From the NCBI RefSeq assembly GCF_010501075.1, contig NZ_QVMN01000007.1, positions 124,001 to 188,000 of the forward strand: a stretch of 64,000 nucleotides of DNA, written 5' to 3'. Positions 46,709 to 55,088 of this stretch are shown piece after piece. The stretch comes from Dysgonomonas sp. 25. GTDB taxonomy: Bacteria > Bacteroidota > Bacteroidia > Bacteroidales > Dysgonomonadaceae. Under the pieces are notes generated by a model that worked only from the letters and a program-made list of their open reading frames with translations, was not told the DNA's origin and did no database searches. Each line of letters starts with the position of its first letter. Position 1 is the stretch's first letter. A program made the position numbers and the translations under genes.

Positions 46709-47782
46709 ATGAAAATAGCAGCGCTTGTATCAGGTGGGGTAGACAGTTCGGTAGTTGTGCATCAACTCAAGGAACAAGGATATGACCCTACCATTTTTTA
46801 TATCCGCATCGGCATGGAGGACAAAGACGGTTATATCGACTGTCCTGCCGAAGAAGATATCGAGATAACGACTTACATCGCCAAAAGATATGGCTGCAAG
46901 ATGGAAGTTGTCTCTTTGCACGAGGAATATTGGGATAATGTGGTGAGTTATACCATAGAAGCTGTGAAGCGTGGCTTGACGCCTAATCCCGATATGATGT
47001 GCAACAAGATGATAAAGTTCGGCTACTTCGACCAGAAGTGGGGACACGAATATGACAAAATAGCAACCGGACATTATGCCACAACCACCGAATTGAACGG
47101 GAAAACATGGCTCTCGACGGCCAAAGATAAAGTGAAAGACCAGACCGATTTTCTGGCGCAGGTTACCCCTGTCCAGATTTCCAAATTGATGTTTCCGATA
47201 GGGCATTTGCTGAAAAGCGAAGTGCGCGCCATAGCTGCCGAACAGGCTCTTCCGTCTGCCAAGCGGAAGGATAGCCAGGGGATTTGCTTCCTCGGTAAGA
47301 TAGACTACAACGATTTCATCCGCCGCTATCTGGGCGAAAAAGAAGGCTTGATAGTCGAATTGGAAACGGGTAAAATCATCGGACGGCACAAGGGTTACTG
47401 GTTTCACACTATCGGACAGCGCAAAGGGCTTGGCCTGAGCGGCGGGCCGTGGTATGTGATAAAGAAAGATATCGATCGCAATATTATATATGTATCTAAT
47501 GGCTACGATCCCGAAACACAATACGGGAAAGTGGTGAATATGTCGGGTTTCTCCTTTATCACCGAAGATATTTGGGGCGACTTCGAAGGGCGTAAGGATA
47601 TAACCTTCAAAATTCGCCATACGCCTGAATTTACCAAAGGTCAGATTGAAAAAATCGGCGACTTGTACCGCATACATTCCGAAGAGAAGATACAAGGTAT
47701 TGCTGCTGGACAATTCGGCGTCGTTTACGATGCTGATTCCCATTTATGTATCGGTAGCGGCGAAATCGTTCTCGAAAAATAA
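46709..47782 (+). CDS. mnmA: tRNA 2-thiouridylase MnmA
   Basis: 357 residues. The PP-loop ATP pyrophosphatase motif is [11 protein letters not shown] (about 5-15). The catalytic Cys pair is in [13 protein letters not shown] (about Cys96) and [11 protein letters not shown] (about Cys193). It thiolates U34 of tRNA for Lys, Glu and Gln with sulfur from IscS or a Tus-like relay. It leads a run with the TRIC channel gene (5-base gap). Confidence 0.96.
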   Translation: MKIAALVSGGVDSSVVVHQLKEQGYDPTIFYIRIGMEDKDGYIDCPAEEDIEITTYIAKRYGCKMEVVSLHEEYWDNVVSYTIEAVKRGLTPNPDMMCNKMIKFGYFDQKWGHEYDKIATGHYATTTELNGKTWLSTAKDKVKDQTDFLAQVTPVQISKLMFPIGHLLKSEVRAIAAEQALPSAKRKDSQGICFLGKIDYNDFIRRYLGEKEGLIVELETGKIIGRHKGYWFHTIGQRKGLGLSGGPWYVIKKDIDRNIIYVSNGYDPETQYGKVVNMSGFSFITEDIWGDFEGRKDITFKIRHTPEFTKGQIEKIGDLYRIHSEEKIQGIAAGQFGVVYDADSHLCIGSGEIVLEK

Positions 47783-47787
47783 TCTTC

Positions 47788-48420
47788 ATGGAATATCTTG
47801 CAGAATTACCTGACATTCAGTTTGTCGATGTTATCGAAGCATTGGGTACGGTAGCCTTTGCTATCAGTGGCATCCGTTTGGCCTCGGCTAAGCGCTTCGA
47901 TTGGTTCGGAGCCGTTATCGTAGGTTTTGTAACAGCTATCGGAGGCGGAACGATGCGCGACGTCTTACTGGATGTCACTCCTTTCTGGATGCAATCGAGC
48001 CTCTATATATGGTGTACGCTTTTCGCGTTTCTTATTGTGGCATTCTTCCGCCGCTTACTCGTTCATCTCGACAATACGATTTTCTGGTTCGACTGTATCG
48101 GGCTCGGGCTGTTCGTCGTGGTGGGATACGAAAAAACGATGATGCTCGGTTATCCGATGTGGGTTTGCGTCTTTATGGCGATGATAACCGGTATTGTAGG
48201 AGGGATTGTGCGCGATATGTTGATCAACGAAATACCGATTATTTTCACGCAGGAGTTGTATGCCGTAGCTTGTATTATAGGCGGTATTATCTTCGGTATA
48301 TTGATATATTTCGGTGTGGGATTGGTGCTGACCGAAGTCATAACGGCTGTTTCTGTCGTAATTATTCGTATATTAGCTACCAAGTTCGGCTGGAAGCTGC
48401 CGAACCTGAAAGATGACTGA
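47788..48420 (+). CDS. TRIC-type cation channel family protein (YicG/YadS)
   Basis: 210 residues with seven membrane helices arranged as two repeats of three plus one. The glycine-rich pore segments AIGGGTMRDVLLD (about 50-62) and GIVGGIVRDMLINEIP (about 135-150) carry the conserved GG-x-RD pattern of the family. Bacterial members form trimeric cation channels. It sits 5 bases after mnmA; no functional link is evident. Confidence 0.92.
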   Translation: MEYLAELPDIQFVDVIEALGTVAFAISGIRLASAKRFDWFGAVIVGFVTAIGGGTMRDVLLDVTPFWMQSSLYIWCTLFAFLIVAFFRRLLVHLDNTIFWFDCIGLGLFVVVGYEKTMMLGYPMWVCVFMAMITGIVGGIVRDMLINEIPIIFTQELYAVACIIGGIIFGILIYFGVGLVLTEVITAVSVVIIRILATKFGWKLPNLKDD

Positions 48421-48474
48421 TGATTTAATCATGGATGGAAACCCACTTTCGGATTGACCTAAATATAATCTAAT

Positions 48475-49617
48475 ATGAAAATAACCAATGCCTTTATACG
48501 GCAGCGCTTAACAGAACTAATCAAAGAAAAGCAGCAGCAGAATTCAACAGCCAAACGGCATTCGGCAAAGCTCTTTACTATAAAAAAGATTTTTCCTAAA
48601 TTCCTTAGGGCGGTAATTTTTCATCCTTTCAATCCGTTTTATGCTGTATTCATGCAGTACAAAGCATCGAAAAGCAAACGCAAAGACTGTATCGCAGTAC
48701 AACCTCTATACCCTTTTGCGGTAGACTTTTTCGACTATTTCCTGCAAAATGAAATAAACTTCGATTCGTCGCTTTATTATCCGCTTGATGATGAGGCCGA
48801 AATAGGGAGTTATATAGATAACCGGCTGATGTCGCTTATTCCCGGTTACGAATCGAAAAAGATGACCGGTACGCAGTCGGGCATATTAGCCAAGCAAAGG
48901 GAATTGTCGGGGAAGATAATGAAAGAGGGCGATTGGTTTCGCCTGTCTTTGGAGGGAAAAGACTATTATTTGCCCCGGAATGAGTTTGGCGAGCATACCT
49001 ATATTCACCACTATGGCTTGGGTGTAGTTCCCGAAAGTGTGAAAAAGCACATCGAAGGAAAAGACTTTCTGGATGTTGGCGCTTATCTGGGCGATACTGC
49101 GATTTTTCTCCGTCAGAACTATGCTCCTTCTTGCATATATGCTTACGAACCAGTTTCGTCCAATGCAGAGCAACTGAAAAGTGTAATCGAGAAAAATAAA
49201 GCCGATAATATTGTGTTGGTAGCCAAAGGTTTGAGTAGTGAAAAGGCCGTAGCCGATATTTATATCGATGCAGACGCTTCGTCCGTTGCTTCTATCAATA
49301 CGGCTGTTGTAGCTTCCGGTCGTAAGAAGGAATCGATACAGATTACGACCATCGACGACGAATGCCGGAATAAAACAATTGGTTTGATAAAGATGGACAT
49401 CGAAGGGGCTGAGTTTAGCGCTATCAAAGGAGGCTTGGAAACTATAAAACGCGACAAGCCTGTATTGCTGATTTCGTTGTATCATACCGGAAAAGATTTC
49501 TTCGAGATACCGCCTCTGTTGAAAGAAGCAGTTCCGGAATATTGTTTCCGTTTTGTCGACCTCGAAATATTGAACCCTTTTACCGAAAAAGTGCTGGTTG
49601 CTTATCCCTCAATATGA
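48475..49617 (+). CDS. FkbM-family methyltransferase
   Basis: 380 residues. The SAM-binding core begins at about 195 (GKDFLDVGAYLGDTAIFLRQ), with YAYEPVSSNAEQLKSVI after it and the FkbM motif GLIKMDIEGAEFSAIKGG near 300-317. The N-terminal 190 residues are basic and of unknown function, perhaps acceptor recognition. Such enzymes O-methylate sugars of surface glycans, polyketides or lipids. The stop overlaps the next start by ATGA. Confidence 0.9.
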   Translation: MKITNAFIRQRLTELIKEKQQQNSTAKRHSAKLFTIKKIFPKFLRAVIFHPFNPFYAVFMQYKASKSKRKDCIAVQPLYPFAVDFFDYFLQNEINFDSSLYYPLDDEAEIGSYIDNRLMSLIPGYESKKMTGTQSGILAKQRELSGKIMKEGDWFRLSLEGKDYYLPRNEFGEHTYIHHYGLGVVPESVKKHIEGKDFLDVGAYLGDTAIFLRQNYAPSCIYAYEPVSSNAEQLKSVIEKNKADNIVLVAKGLSSEKAVADIYIDADASSVASINTAVVASGRKKESIQITTIDDECRNKTIGLIKMDIEGAEFSAIKGGLETIKRDKPVLLISLYHTGKDFFEIPPLLKEAVPEYCFRFVDLEILNPFTEKVLVAYPSI

Positions 49618-50282
49618 ACAATAACCATTTTGCCATGAAAATCTACCTGTATATATTATTCTTTTTCGCTTTTGCTGTTGTTTCCTGCGCGCAAACAACT
49701 AAACAAGAAGATGTTTCGCAAAAACAAGAGAAAGTAGATCCTTATCCCGATTTGGACGATTTCAGCAGGCAATTGTGTAAGGCAGCCTTGGAACTGACAA
49801 AGGATAAGGTGACATACGATCCTGCTTATGTGAAAATCCCTTATCCCAACGGCGATGTACCGGCCGACAGGGGAGTGTGTACTGATGTGGTAATCCGTGC
49901 CTATCGCAAATTAGGCATAGATCTGCAAAAAGAAGTACACGAAGATATGGTAGCCAATTTTTCCTTATATCCCAATCAAAAACGATGGGGATTGAAAACC
50001 ACCGACACCAATATAGACCATCGCCGTGTGCCCAATCTGCAAGTATTCTTCACCCGTAAAGGGACGGTGAAGCCGATTACCGACAATCCGGACGATTATC
50101 AGCCGGGCGACTTGGTAACATGGGACTTGCCGGGAAACCTGACACACATCGGGATTGTGGTCAATATTAAATCCGAAGACGGGCTTCGTCCCGGGATAGT
50201 TCATAATATAGGCAGCGGGCAGGTTTTGCAGGATTGCCTTTTTGCCTTTCCTATAACGGGGCATTATGCTTTTCGTAGATAG
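49614..50282 (+). CDS. DUF1287 protein (secreted, NlpC/P60-related)
   Basis: 222 residues if begun at the ATG overlapping the previous stop; the ATG at 49635 is the alternative and starts right at the signal peptide (MKIYLYILFFFAF). The signal peptide has a possible lipobox (VVSCAQ). The DUF1287 domain carries VPADRGVCTDVVIRAYRKLGIDL (Cys and Asp of a papain-like site), FFTRKG, and NLTHIGIVVN with the His. It is probably an envelope peptidase or amidase; substrate unknown. Confidence 0.9.
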   Translation: MNNNHFAMKIYLYILFFFAFAVVSCAQTTKQEDVSQKQEKVDPYPDLDDFSRQLCKAALELTKDKVTYDPAYVKIPYPNGDVPADRGVCTDVVIRAYRKLGIDLQKEVHEDMVANFSLYPNQKRWGLKTTDTNIDHRRVPNLQVFFTRKGTVKPITDNPDDYQPGDLVTWDLPGNLTHIGIVVNIKSEDGLRPGIVHNIGSGQVLQDCLFAFPITGHYAFRR

Positions 50283-50424
50283 ATAATATCGATAGCTGTT
50301 CTACGGTTTCTATATGGTGATGTCTGTTTCGTAGTCTTTTCTGTAATCTTCATTTAGCCAGTTGGTTAGATTCTTTTCTTTTTTAGGTTATAGCTTCTGT
50401 CTATAAGGTGATAGTAAATATCTA

Positions 50425-50456
50425 TTTGATTTATTGATTGAGACATTCTACATTTG
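50425..50456 (+). promoter_or_regulatory. Bacteroidetes promoter of the peroxiredoxin gene
   Basis: TTTG at 50425-50428, a 20-base spacer, and TACATTTG at 50449-50456, an exact consensus. A TTG start codon at 50434 would fall inside this promoter, so the ATG at 50494 is right. Confidence 0.85.
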
Positions 50457-50493
50457 TAATGTCAAAATAATAACGAACAAAGTAATAGATATT

Positions 50494-51126
50494 ATGTCAG
50501 TACTTGTAGGTAAAAAAGCCCCCATTTTTAAAGCATCAGCCGTAATAAACGGAACAGAAATAGTAAATGACTTCTCTCTGGAACAATACCTTGGGAAGAA
50601 GTATGTGTTGTTTTTCTTCTATCCTGCCGACTTTACTTTCGTATGTCCTACGGAAATAATTGCATTTCAGGAACGCCTTGCAGACTTCGAATCGCGCAAT
50701 GTAGCCGTTGTAGGAGCTTCGACCGATGGCGCGCAATCGCATTGGGCATGGCTTCAGACTGCACAGAATGCAGGTGGAATTCAAGGGGTTAAATACCCGC
50801 TGGTTGCCGACAATTCGCTTGTGATTTCTAAAGCATACGATGTGCTTGCCGGAGATCACGACTACAATGACGAAGGCGAAGAGATATTTGTCGGTTCGCC
50901 CGAAGCATACCGCGGATTATTCCTTATAGACAAAGAAGGGGTTGTCCGTCATCAGGTAGTGAACGATATGCCGCTCGGACGTAGTGTAGACGAGGCACTT
51001 CGTGTAATCGACGCCCTGCAATTTACGGAGCAATATGGCGAAGTTTGCCCTGCTAACTGGAAAAAAGGAGATAAATCGTTGAAGCCGACTCACGAAGGTA
51101 TTGCCGATTATCTGTCTAAAAAATAA
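50494..51126 (+). CDS. ahpC: AhpC-type 2-Cys peroxiredoxin
   Basis: 210 residues. The peroxidatic Cys51 is in DFTFVCPTE. The resolving Cys185 is in GEVCPANW, making it a typical 2-Cys enzyme. A GASTDGAQSHWAW motif and a YF-less C-terminal tail (IADYLSKK) follow. It reduces hydrogen peroxide and organic peroxides in the cytosol. The usual partner AhpF is not adjacent, so the reductant is probably thioredoxin or an ahpF elsewhere. It is a single gene with a consensus promoter and terminator. An alternative name is alkyl hydroperoxide reductase/thioredoxin peroxidase; subgroup AhpC is likely but not certain. Confidence 0.93.
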   Translation: MSVLVGKKAPIFKASAVINGTEIVNDFSLEQYLGKKYVLFFFYPADFTFVCPTEIIAFQERLADFESRNVAVVGASTDGAQSHWAWLQTAQNAGGIQGVKYPLVADNSLVISKAYDVLAGDHDYNDEGEEIFVGSPEAYRGLFLIDKEGVVRHQVVNDMPLGRSVDEALRVIDALQFTEQYGEVCPANWKKGDKSLKPTHEGIADYLSKK

Positions 51127-51195
51127 AATGCCGATAGAGGCATAAAGGTCTTCTCATGAATTTAGTGAGATGTGTTTAGGTTAATTATTACGCAG

Positions 51196-51230
51196 AGCCG
51201 GAGCTGTTGATAGCTGCGGCTTTTGTTTTT
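51196..51230 (+). terminator. Intrinsic terminator of the peroxiredoxin gene
   Basis: A stem AGCCGGAGCT / AGCTGCGGCT with one mismatch and a 6-base loop, then TTTGTTTTT. Confidence 0.8.
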
Positions 51231-51410
51231 TAGGTTTTTGGGTGTGTTATTTTGTATGAAAATTGAAGCAGGACAGTGTGTTTCTAAAGATTTTCCTTAC
51301 CTTTGCATAATACACAGATGTTATTTACGTGCAAGAAACAGGGCAAAATAATTCAATATTTTTAGTTAACATGTTTTTCATTAATGTGTTAACATTGGTC
51401 TTCTTCGTGC

Positions 51411-51430
51411 ACACACACACACACACACAC
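51411..51430 (+). repeat. AC dinucleotide microsatellite
   Basis: Ten uninterrupted AC units. Such a long dinucleotide run is rare in bacterial chromosomes and prone to slipped-strand length change. It lies about 100 bases past the TACCTTTG element and about 650 before the LRR gene. Confidence 0.9.
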
Positions 51431-51488
51431 GAAATATAGTCAATATTTCGGATTAATCCAAGGTTTTAGGAAGTTTTTTAGAAAAAAG

Positions 51489-51568
51489 AGTAAACAAGTA
51501 GACAAGTTAACAAGTACACGAGGATGGAATAAACTTGTTTACTGGTCAACTCGTCTACTTGTCCACTT
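51489..51568. repeat. Octamer array in inverted arrangement
   Basis: Direct units AGTAAACA, AGTAGACA, AGTTAACA, AGTACACG (51489-51520). Then, on the other strand, come AGTGGACA, AGTAGACG, AGTTGACC, AGTAAACA, AGTTT (51531-51568). The two arrays can pair into a long imperfect hairpin. Confidence 0.7.
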
Positions 51569-51739
51569 AAGATATGCTTGTGTTAATGTCAGGGGTATTC
51601 CGGGCTGCGACAGCCGTACCTACCTCCCCCCATCCCCCTCCACAAGAGGGGGAGCGAGGGGCAATATTTCAGTGAGCAGCAGGCCCCCTCAATCCCTCGA
51701 AAGGGGAAGTATATCATCCTCTTCTATCAACAATAAGGC

Positions 51740-51844
51740 TTTTGTAGGGGCGAAACATCGTTCGGCGAAGCGCAGGCGAGCCAAAAATCTTTCGCCCGCA
51801 ATATCCGACATATACGGGGCAATATTTATTGCCCCCTACAAAAC
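51740..51844. repeat. GTAGGGGC inverted repeat
   Basis: TTTTGTAGGGGC on the left and GCCCCCTACAAAA on the right, with TTCGCCC and ATTTATTGCCCC words inside. It resembles short intergenic hairpin repeats common in Bacteroidetes and other phyla. Confidence 0.6.
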
Positions 51845-51961
51845 GATAGCGAGATCCCTCGTATCCACTTGGGATGACAATAACCGGCCCCCTTTATCCC
51901 CCAGAAGGGGAAATGGGTTTGTACCACCATTCAACAAAAAACGAAAATATATCCTTCCCTT

Positions 51962-51992
51962 AGCCTCCCCCACGGGGAGGTTTGGTGGGGCT
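51962..51992. repeat. GC-rich hairpin repeat, copy 2
   Basis: AGCCTCCCCCACGGGGAGG followed by TTTGGTGGGGCT; it matches copy 1 at 38204 with two or three changes. Confidence 0.65.
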
Positions 51993-52028
51993 CAAACAAA
52001 CTATTTATTCACTTCATCTTTTTCTGTT

Positions 52029-52063
52029 ACCCCTCTTGTGGAGGGGGGCAGGAGGAGGTGGTT
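52029..52063. repeat. GC-rich repeat directly upstream of the LRR gene
   Basis: CCCCTCTTGTGGAGGGGG with GAGGAGGTGG. It is the reverse complement, with differences, of 51618-51663 and of 53381-53420. Together with the latter it brackets the LRR gene as inverted repeats. Confidence 0.6.
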
Positions 52064-52077
52064 AATTTTTTTATAAC

Positions 52078-53379
52078 ATGAAAAGAACTTTGACACAGGC
52101 TATTATGATATTAGCCTTATTCACGACAACCGCCTTGCATGGGCAGGTAACCATCGGCAGTGGCGAGAAACCCAATGTCGGCGCACTGTTAGACCTGAAA
52201 GAACATGCCCCCGATGCCAATAATGCAACGGCAAAGCACGGGCTTGGATTGCCCAAGGTGGAACTTTCGGATTTGAGCAAACTGAAGATAGGAACAGCCC
52301 CCGAAATAACGGGAGCGGACGCTTTGGAGCATACAGGTCTTATTGTTTATAATGCCGTACCTTCGCTATGTATTTCTGCGGGTATTTACATTTGGGATGG
52401 AACCCAATGGGAACAACTAACAAGAAAAGGAGCAGGAATCGGCAGTTATGAAGAAGATGTGCAAGCCCTGAAAGACCTCTACAATGCCAACCCGGGCAAT
52501 ACGCTGGGGTGGAATTTGAGTGGTGACCCCGCAAATTTTGCTGGGGTTACCTGGACGACTATATGTGGCGAAAAAAGAGCTACAGAATTGCGTATTATTA
52601 GTAAAAATCTGACATCTGCTACCGGAATAGATAAACTTTATGCTTTAACGGAGCTGTATTGTGCTGCTAACTCACTAACGAGTCTGGATGTATCGGGCGC
52701 CACGGCGTTAACGGACCTGTGGTGCAATGATAACCAATTGACAAGTCTGAATGTATCGGGAGCCACGGCCTTAGCAACGCTGTATTGCTATTCTAACCAA
52801 CTGACAAGTTTGGATGTTTCGGCAAACACTAATTTAACATCGCTGGAATGCAGTTATAATCAACTGACAAGTTTAAACGTGTCGGCAAACACCGCTTTAA
52901 AGCGCCTCTCTTGCTCTTCTGACCAACTGACGAGTTTGGATGTGTCGACTAACACGGCATTAACGGAGCTGTATTGTGACTATAACCCACTAACGAGCCT
53001 GAATGTATCGGGTGCCACGGCCTTAACATACCTGAGATGCAATAATAACCAACTAACAAGTCTGGACATATCGGCAAACACTAATTTAACAATACTGAGA
53101 TGCTCTTCTAACCAACTGACAAGTTTGGATGTCTCGGCCAACACGGCGTTAACACAGCTGTGGTGCTATACTAACCAACTGACAACTTTGGATGTTTCGG
53201 CAAACACTAATTTAACATCGCTGGAATGCCCTTATAATCAACTGACGCAAACAGAAGTGAATAAGTTTAAGCTTCACCCGAATTATTGCCCCTATATATC
53301 TGGTTGGTCTGTAACTCCCCAGTATTTCCCGGGCACGACGACAATAGATCCTTCTGTAGCCAATCCTACTTGTCCGTAA
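52078..53379 (+). CDS. Secreted leucine-rich-repeat protein
   Basis: 433 residues. The signal peptide ends near TALHGQ. Residues 22-125 are the VTIGSGEKPNVGALLDLK / LIVYN / YIWDGTQWEQL module shared with the FISUMP protein at 14220. After a linker (VQALKDLYNANPGNTLGWN, about 130-155), nine near-identical 21-residue repeats of the form LTSLDVSxNTxLTxLxCxxNQ run from about 205 to 393, giving a curved beta/3-10 solenoid. The tail (PYISGWSVTPQYFPGTT) caps it. The location is surface or periplasm; ligand unknown. No partner gene. It is surrounded on both sides by intergenic repeats, as discussed in the findings. Confidence 0.9.
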   Translation: MKRTLTQAIMILALFTTTALHGQVTIGSGEKPNVGALLDLKEHAPDANNATAKHGLGLPKVELSDLSKLKIGTAPEITGADALEHTGLIVYNAVPSLCISAGIYIWDGTQWEQLTRKGAGIGSYEEDVQALKDLYNANPGNTLGWNLSGDPANFAGVTWTTICGEKRATELRIISKNLTSATGIDKLYALTELYCAANSLTSLDVSGATALTDLWCNDNQLTSLNVSGATALATLYCYSNQLTSLDVSANTNLTSLECSYNQLTSLNVSANTALKRLSCSSDQLTSLDVSTNTALTELYCDYNPLTSLNVSGATALTYLRCNNNQLTSLDISANTNLTILRCSSNQLTSLDVSANTALTQLWCYTNQLTTLDVSANTNLTSLECPYNQLTQTEVNKFKLHPNYCPYISGWSVTPQYFPGTTTIDPSVANPTCP

Positions 53380-53380
53380 T

Positions 53381-53420
53381 CCACCTCCCTTCCGTTCCCC
53401 CTCCCAATGGAGGGGGAGAA
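53381..53420. repeat. GC-rich repeat directly downstream of the LRR gene
   Basis: CCACCTCCCTTCCG followed by CCCCCTCCCAATGGAGGGG; an inverted relative of 52029-52063. The internal CCCCTCC / GGAGGGG can form a terminator-like stem for the LRR gene, though the tail (GAGAATAAAAAT) is not T-rich. Confidence 0.6.
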
Positions 53421-53452
53421 TAAAAATAAAACAACTTTATCTATATTAGAAA

Positions 53453-53484
53453 AGTTGACAAGTAGACGAGTAAACAAGTTGACC
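53453..53484 (+). repeat. Octamer array (four units)
   Basis: AGTTGACA, AGTAGACG, AGTAAACA, AGTTGACC, the same octamer family as at 51489 and 62109. Confidence 0.7.
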
Positions 53485-53491
53485 TATTCTT

Positions 53492-53567
53492 TGTCATCCC
53501 GAGCGGATGCGAGGGATCTCGTTGTTCACAGTCGGGTTGGGATGCCTCGCATCCGCTCGGCATGACA
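53492..53567. repeat. GTCATCCCGAGC inverted repeat (best copy)
   Basis: 28-base arms (53492-53519 and 53540-53567) that pair with three mismatches by eye. The left begins TGTCATCCCGAGCGGATG and the right ends CATCCGCTCGGCATGACA. A diverged full copy is at 27876 and one arm at 51851. Confidence 0.8.
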
Positions 53568-53580
53568 GAACCGTTCTTTT

Positions 53581-53634
53581 ACTTTGTGACCTCTGTGTAA
53601 AAACTTCGTGTCCTCTGTGGTTGAGTAATAAAAA
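53581..53634 (+). repeat. GTG-rich 54-base dispersed repeat, copy 2
   Basis: Gapless match to 5884-5937 (about 42 of 54 identical by eye), containing CTTTGTG, CTCTGTG, CTTCGTG and CTCTGTG words in a row. From here to 53811 only AT-rich spacer and a TACCTTTA element (53784-53791) are seen. Confidence 0.6.
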
Positions 53635-53811
53635 AAAGACAAGAAAAAAACATTGTATCGCGTCAAAAATGTCAAGTGTGTCAAGTTTTAACTAAATATT
53701 GATTGATAATCAGTTGATTGATGTTTTTCTTAAAAAATGACAACTCAAAAAAGGAAAATAGCCCTGTCTGGATAGATTTTTCGTACCTTTAGGCATCTAA
53801 AATCATACAAC

Positions 53812-54996
53812 ATGGCTAACTATAATTTTGATGAAATAGTCGATAGAAGCGGGACAGATGCCATTAAGGTGGATTTGTTGAAAGAGCGCTTCGGCAGTGA
53901 TAACCTCATTTCCCTTTGGGTGGCAGATATGGATTTTAAATCCTCGCCGGCCATTACCGAAGCCATTATCGAGCGCGCCCGTCACGGTGTTTTCGGTTAT
54001 ACTTGTGCTTCGCAGTCGTATTACGATGCCATTATCAATTGGCTCGCCCGCAGGCATCAATGGCAGGTTGAGCAGGATTGGATATCTTATATCCCCGGCA
54101 TTGTGAAAGGGATAGCCTTTGTGGTGGATTGCTTTACAACAAAGGGCGATAAGGTGCTTATCCAACCTCCTGTTTACCATCCGTTCCGGATTATACCTAC
54201 GTTGCACGAACGCGAAGTGGTAGACAACCCGTTAAGGTTGGAAGCCGGTGTGTATAAAATGGATCTGGATGATTTGAAACAGAAGATAAGCGGCGCTAAA
54301 GTGCTCATTCTCTGCAATCCTCACAATCCGGGAGGAAGGGTTTGGACGCGGCAGGAATTGATTGATATAGCCGAAATCTGCTACGATAATAATGTGTTGG
54401 TCATTTCGGACGAGATACATTCCGACTTAGCTTTCGGGCATGCCGGACATACGCATGTTCCTTTTGCATCCGTTTCGGAGAAAGCGGCGCAGAATAGTAT
54501 AACATTTATGGCTCCGAGCAAAACATTCAATATCGCGGGCATTGTGAGTTCGTTTGCAGTCGTGCCGAATGACGAGTTAAGAGAACGTTTCTATTCCTAT
54601 CTCGAAGCCAGCGAACTGCGCGACGGGCATATCTTTGCTTACACCGCCACCAAAGCAGCGTATAACGATGCCGAAGATTGGTTGGACGAAGCGAAAGCAT
54701 ATATCTGGCAGAACATTCAATTTGTGGATGAATATTTGCGAGCGAATATCCCTCAGATAAAAGCGATGATTCCGGAGGCTTCTTATCTGGTCTGGCTCGA
54801 TTGCCGGCAATTGTGCTTGAAGCAGGAAGATTTGGTGTCTTTGTTTGTACATGATGCTCATCTGGCGCTCAACGACGGAACGATATTCGGGCAGGGAGGC
54901 GAAGGTTTTATGCGTTTGAACGTGGGCTCGCCCCGAAAAGTGCTCGAACAGGCTCTTAATAATCTGAAAAATGCAATTAATAACAAAATTAAATAA
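53812..54996 (+). CDS. MalY/PatB-type C-S lyase (PLP aminotransferase fold)
   Basis: 394 residues. A fold type I PLP enzyme: WVADMDFKSSP (about 38-48), QPPVYHPF (about 123-130), LCNPHNPGGRVW with the conserved Asn (about 163-174), ISDEIHSDLAF with the Asp that holds the pyridine ring (about 201-211), and APSKTFNIAGI with the PLP Lys (about 226-236). The VADMDF motif and spacing fit the PatB/MalY cystathionine beta-lyase group. It probably cleaves cystathionine or cysteine S-conjugates in the cytosol. It is monocistronic. Confidence 0.93.
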   Translation: MANYNFDEIVDRSGTDAIKVDLLKERFGSDNLISLWVADMDFKSSPAITEAIIERARHGVFGYTCASQSYYDAIINWLARRHQWQVEQDWISYIPGIVKGIAFVVDCFTTKGDKVLIQPPVYHPFRIIPTLHEREVVDNPLRLEAGVYKMDLDDLKQKISGAKVLILCNPHNPGGRVWTRQELIDIAEICYDNNVLVISDEIHSDLAFGHAGHTHVPFASVSEKAAQNSITFMAPSKTFNIAGIVSSFAVVPNDELRERFYSYLEASELRDGHIFAYTATKAAYNDAEDWLDEAKAYIWQNIQFVDEYLRANIPQIKAMIPEASYLVWLDCRQLCLKQEDLVSLFVHDAHLALNDGTIFGQGGEGFMRLNVGSPRKVLEQALNNLKNAINNKIK

Positions 54997-55088
54997 TACC
55001 TTTGTCTTTCTGCTCTGAAAAGGGCACGGTAATTGTACCGGACAACGTGATATACTCTTAAATATTAATTAAAAAAAACTGGAACAAA

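Larger units (their letters stand above)
51231..52077. other. Intergenic repeat cluster before the LRR gene
   Basis: No gene is seen in about 850 bases. It contains a TACCTTTG -7 element (51298-51305), an AC microsatellite, a hairpin of octamer arrays, a CCCCTCCACAAGAGG-type GC-rich repeat (51618-51663), the GTAGGGGC inverted repeat, a single arm of the GATCCCTCG / GGGATGACA repeat (51851-51880), a copy of the GC-rich hairpin (51962-51992) and an inverted relative of the 51618 repeat (52029-52063). Confidence 0.65.

Noticed and set aside
46730-47743. 337-codon open frame on the minus strand
   Set aside because: It lies entirely inside mnmA on the opposite strand; mnmA has all family motifs and the mirror frame has none.
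52690-53255. Regularly spaced 63-base repeats that could be taken for a CRISPR array
   Set aside because: They are in frame, code for LRR units without spacers of unique sequence, and no cas gene is near.
53507-53695. 62-codon open frame on the plus strand
   Set aside because: It runs through the inverted repeat and GTG-rich repeat, with no start context or recognisable product.
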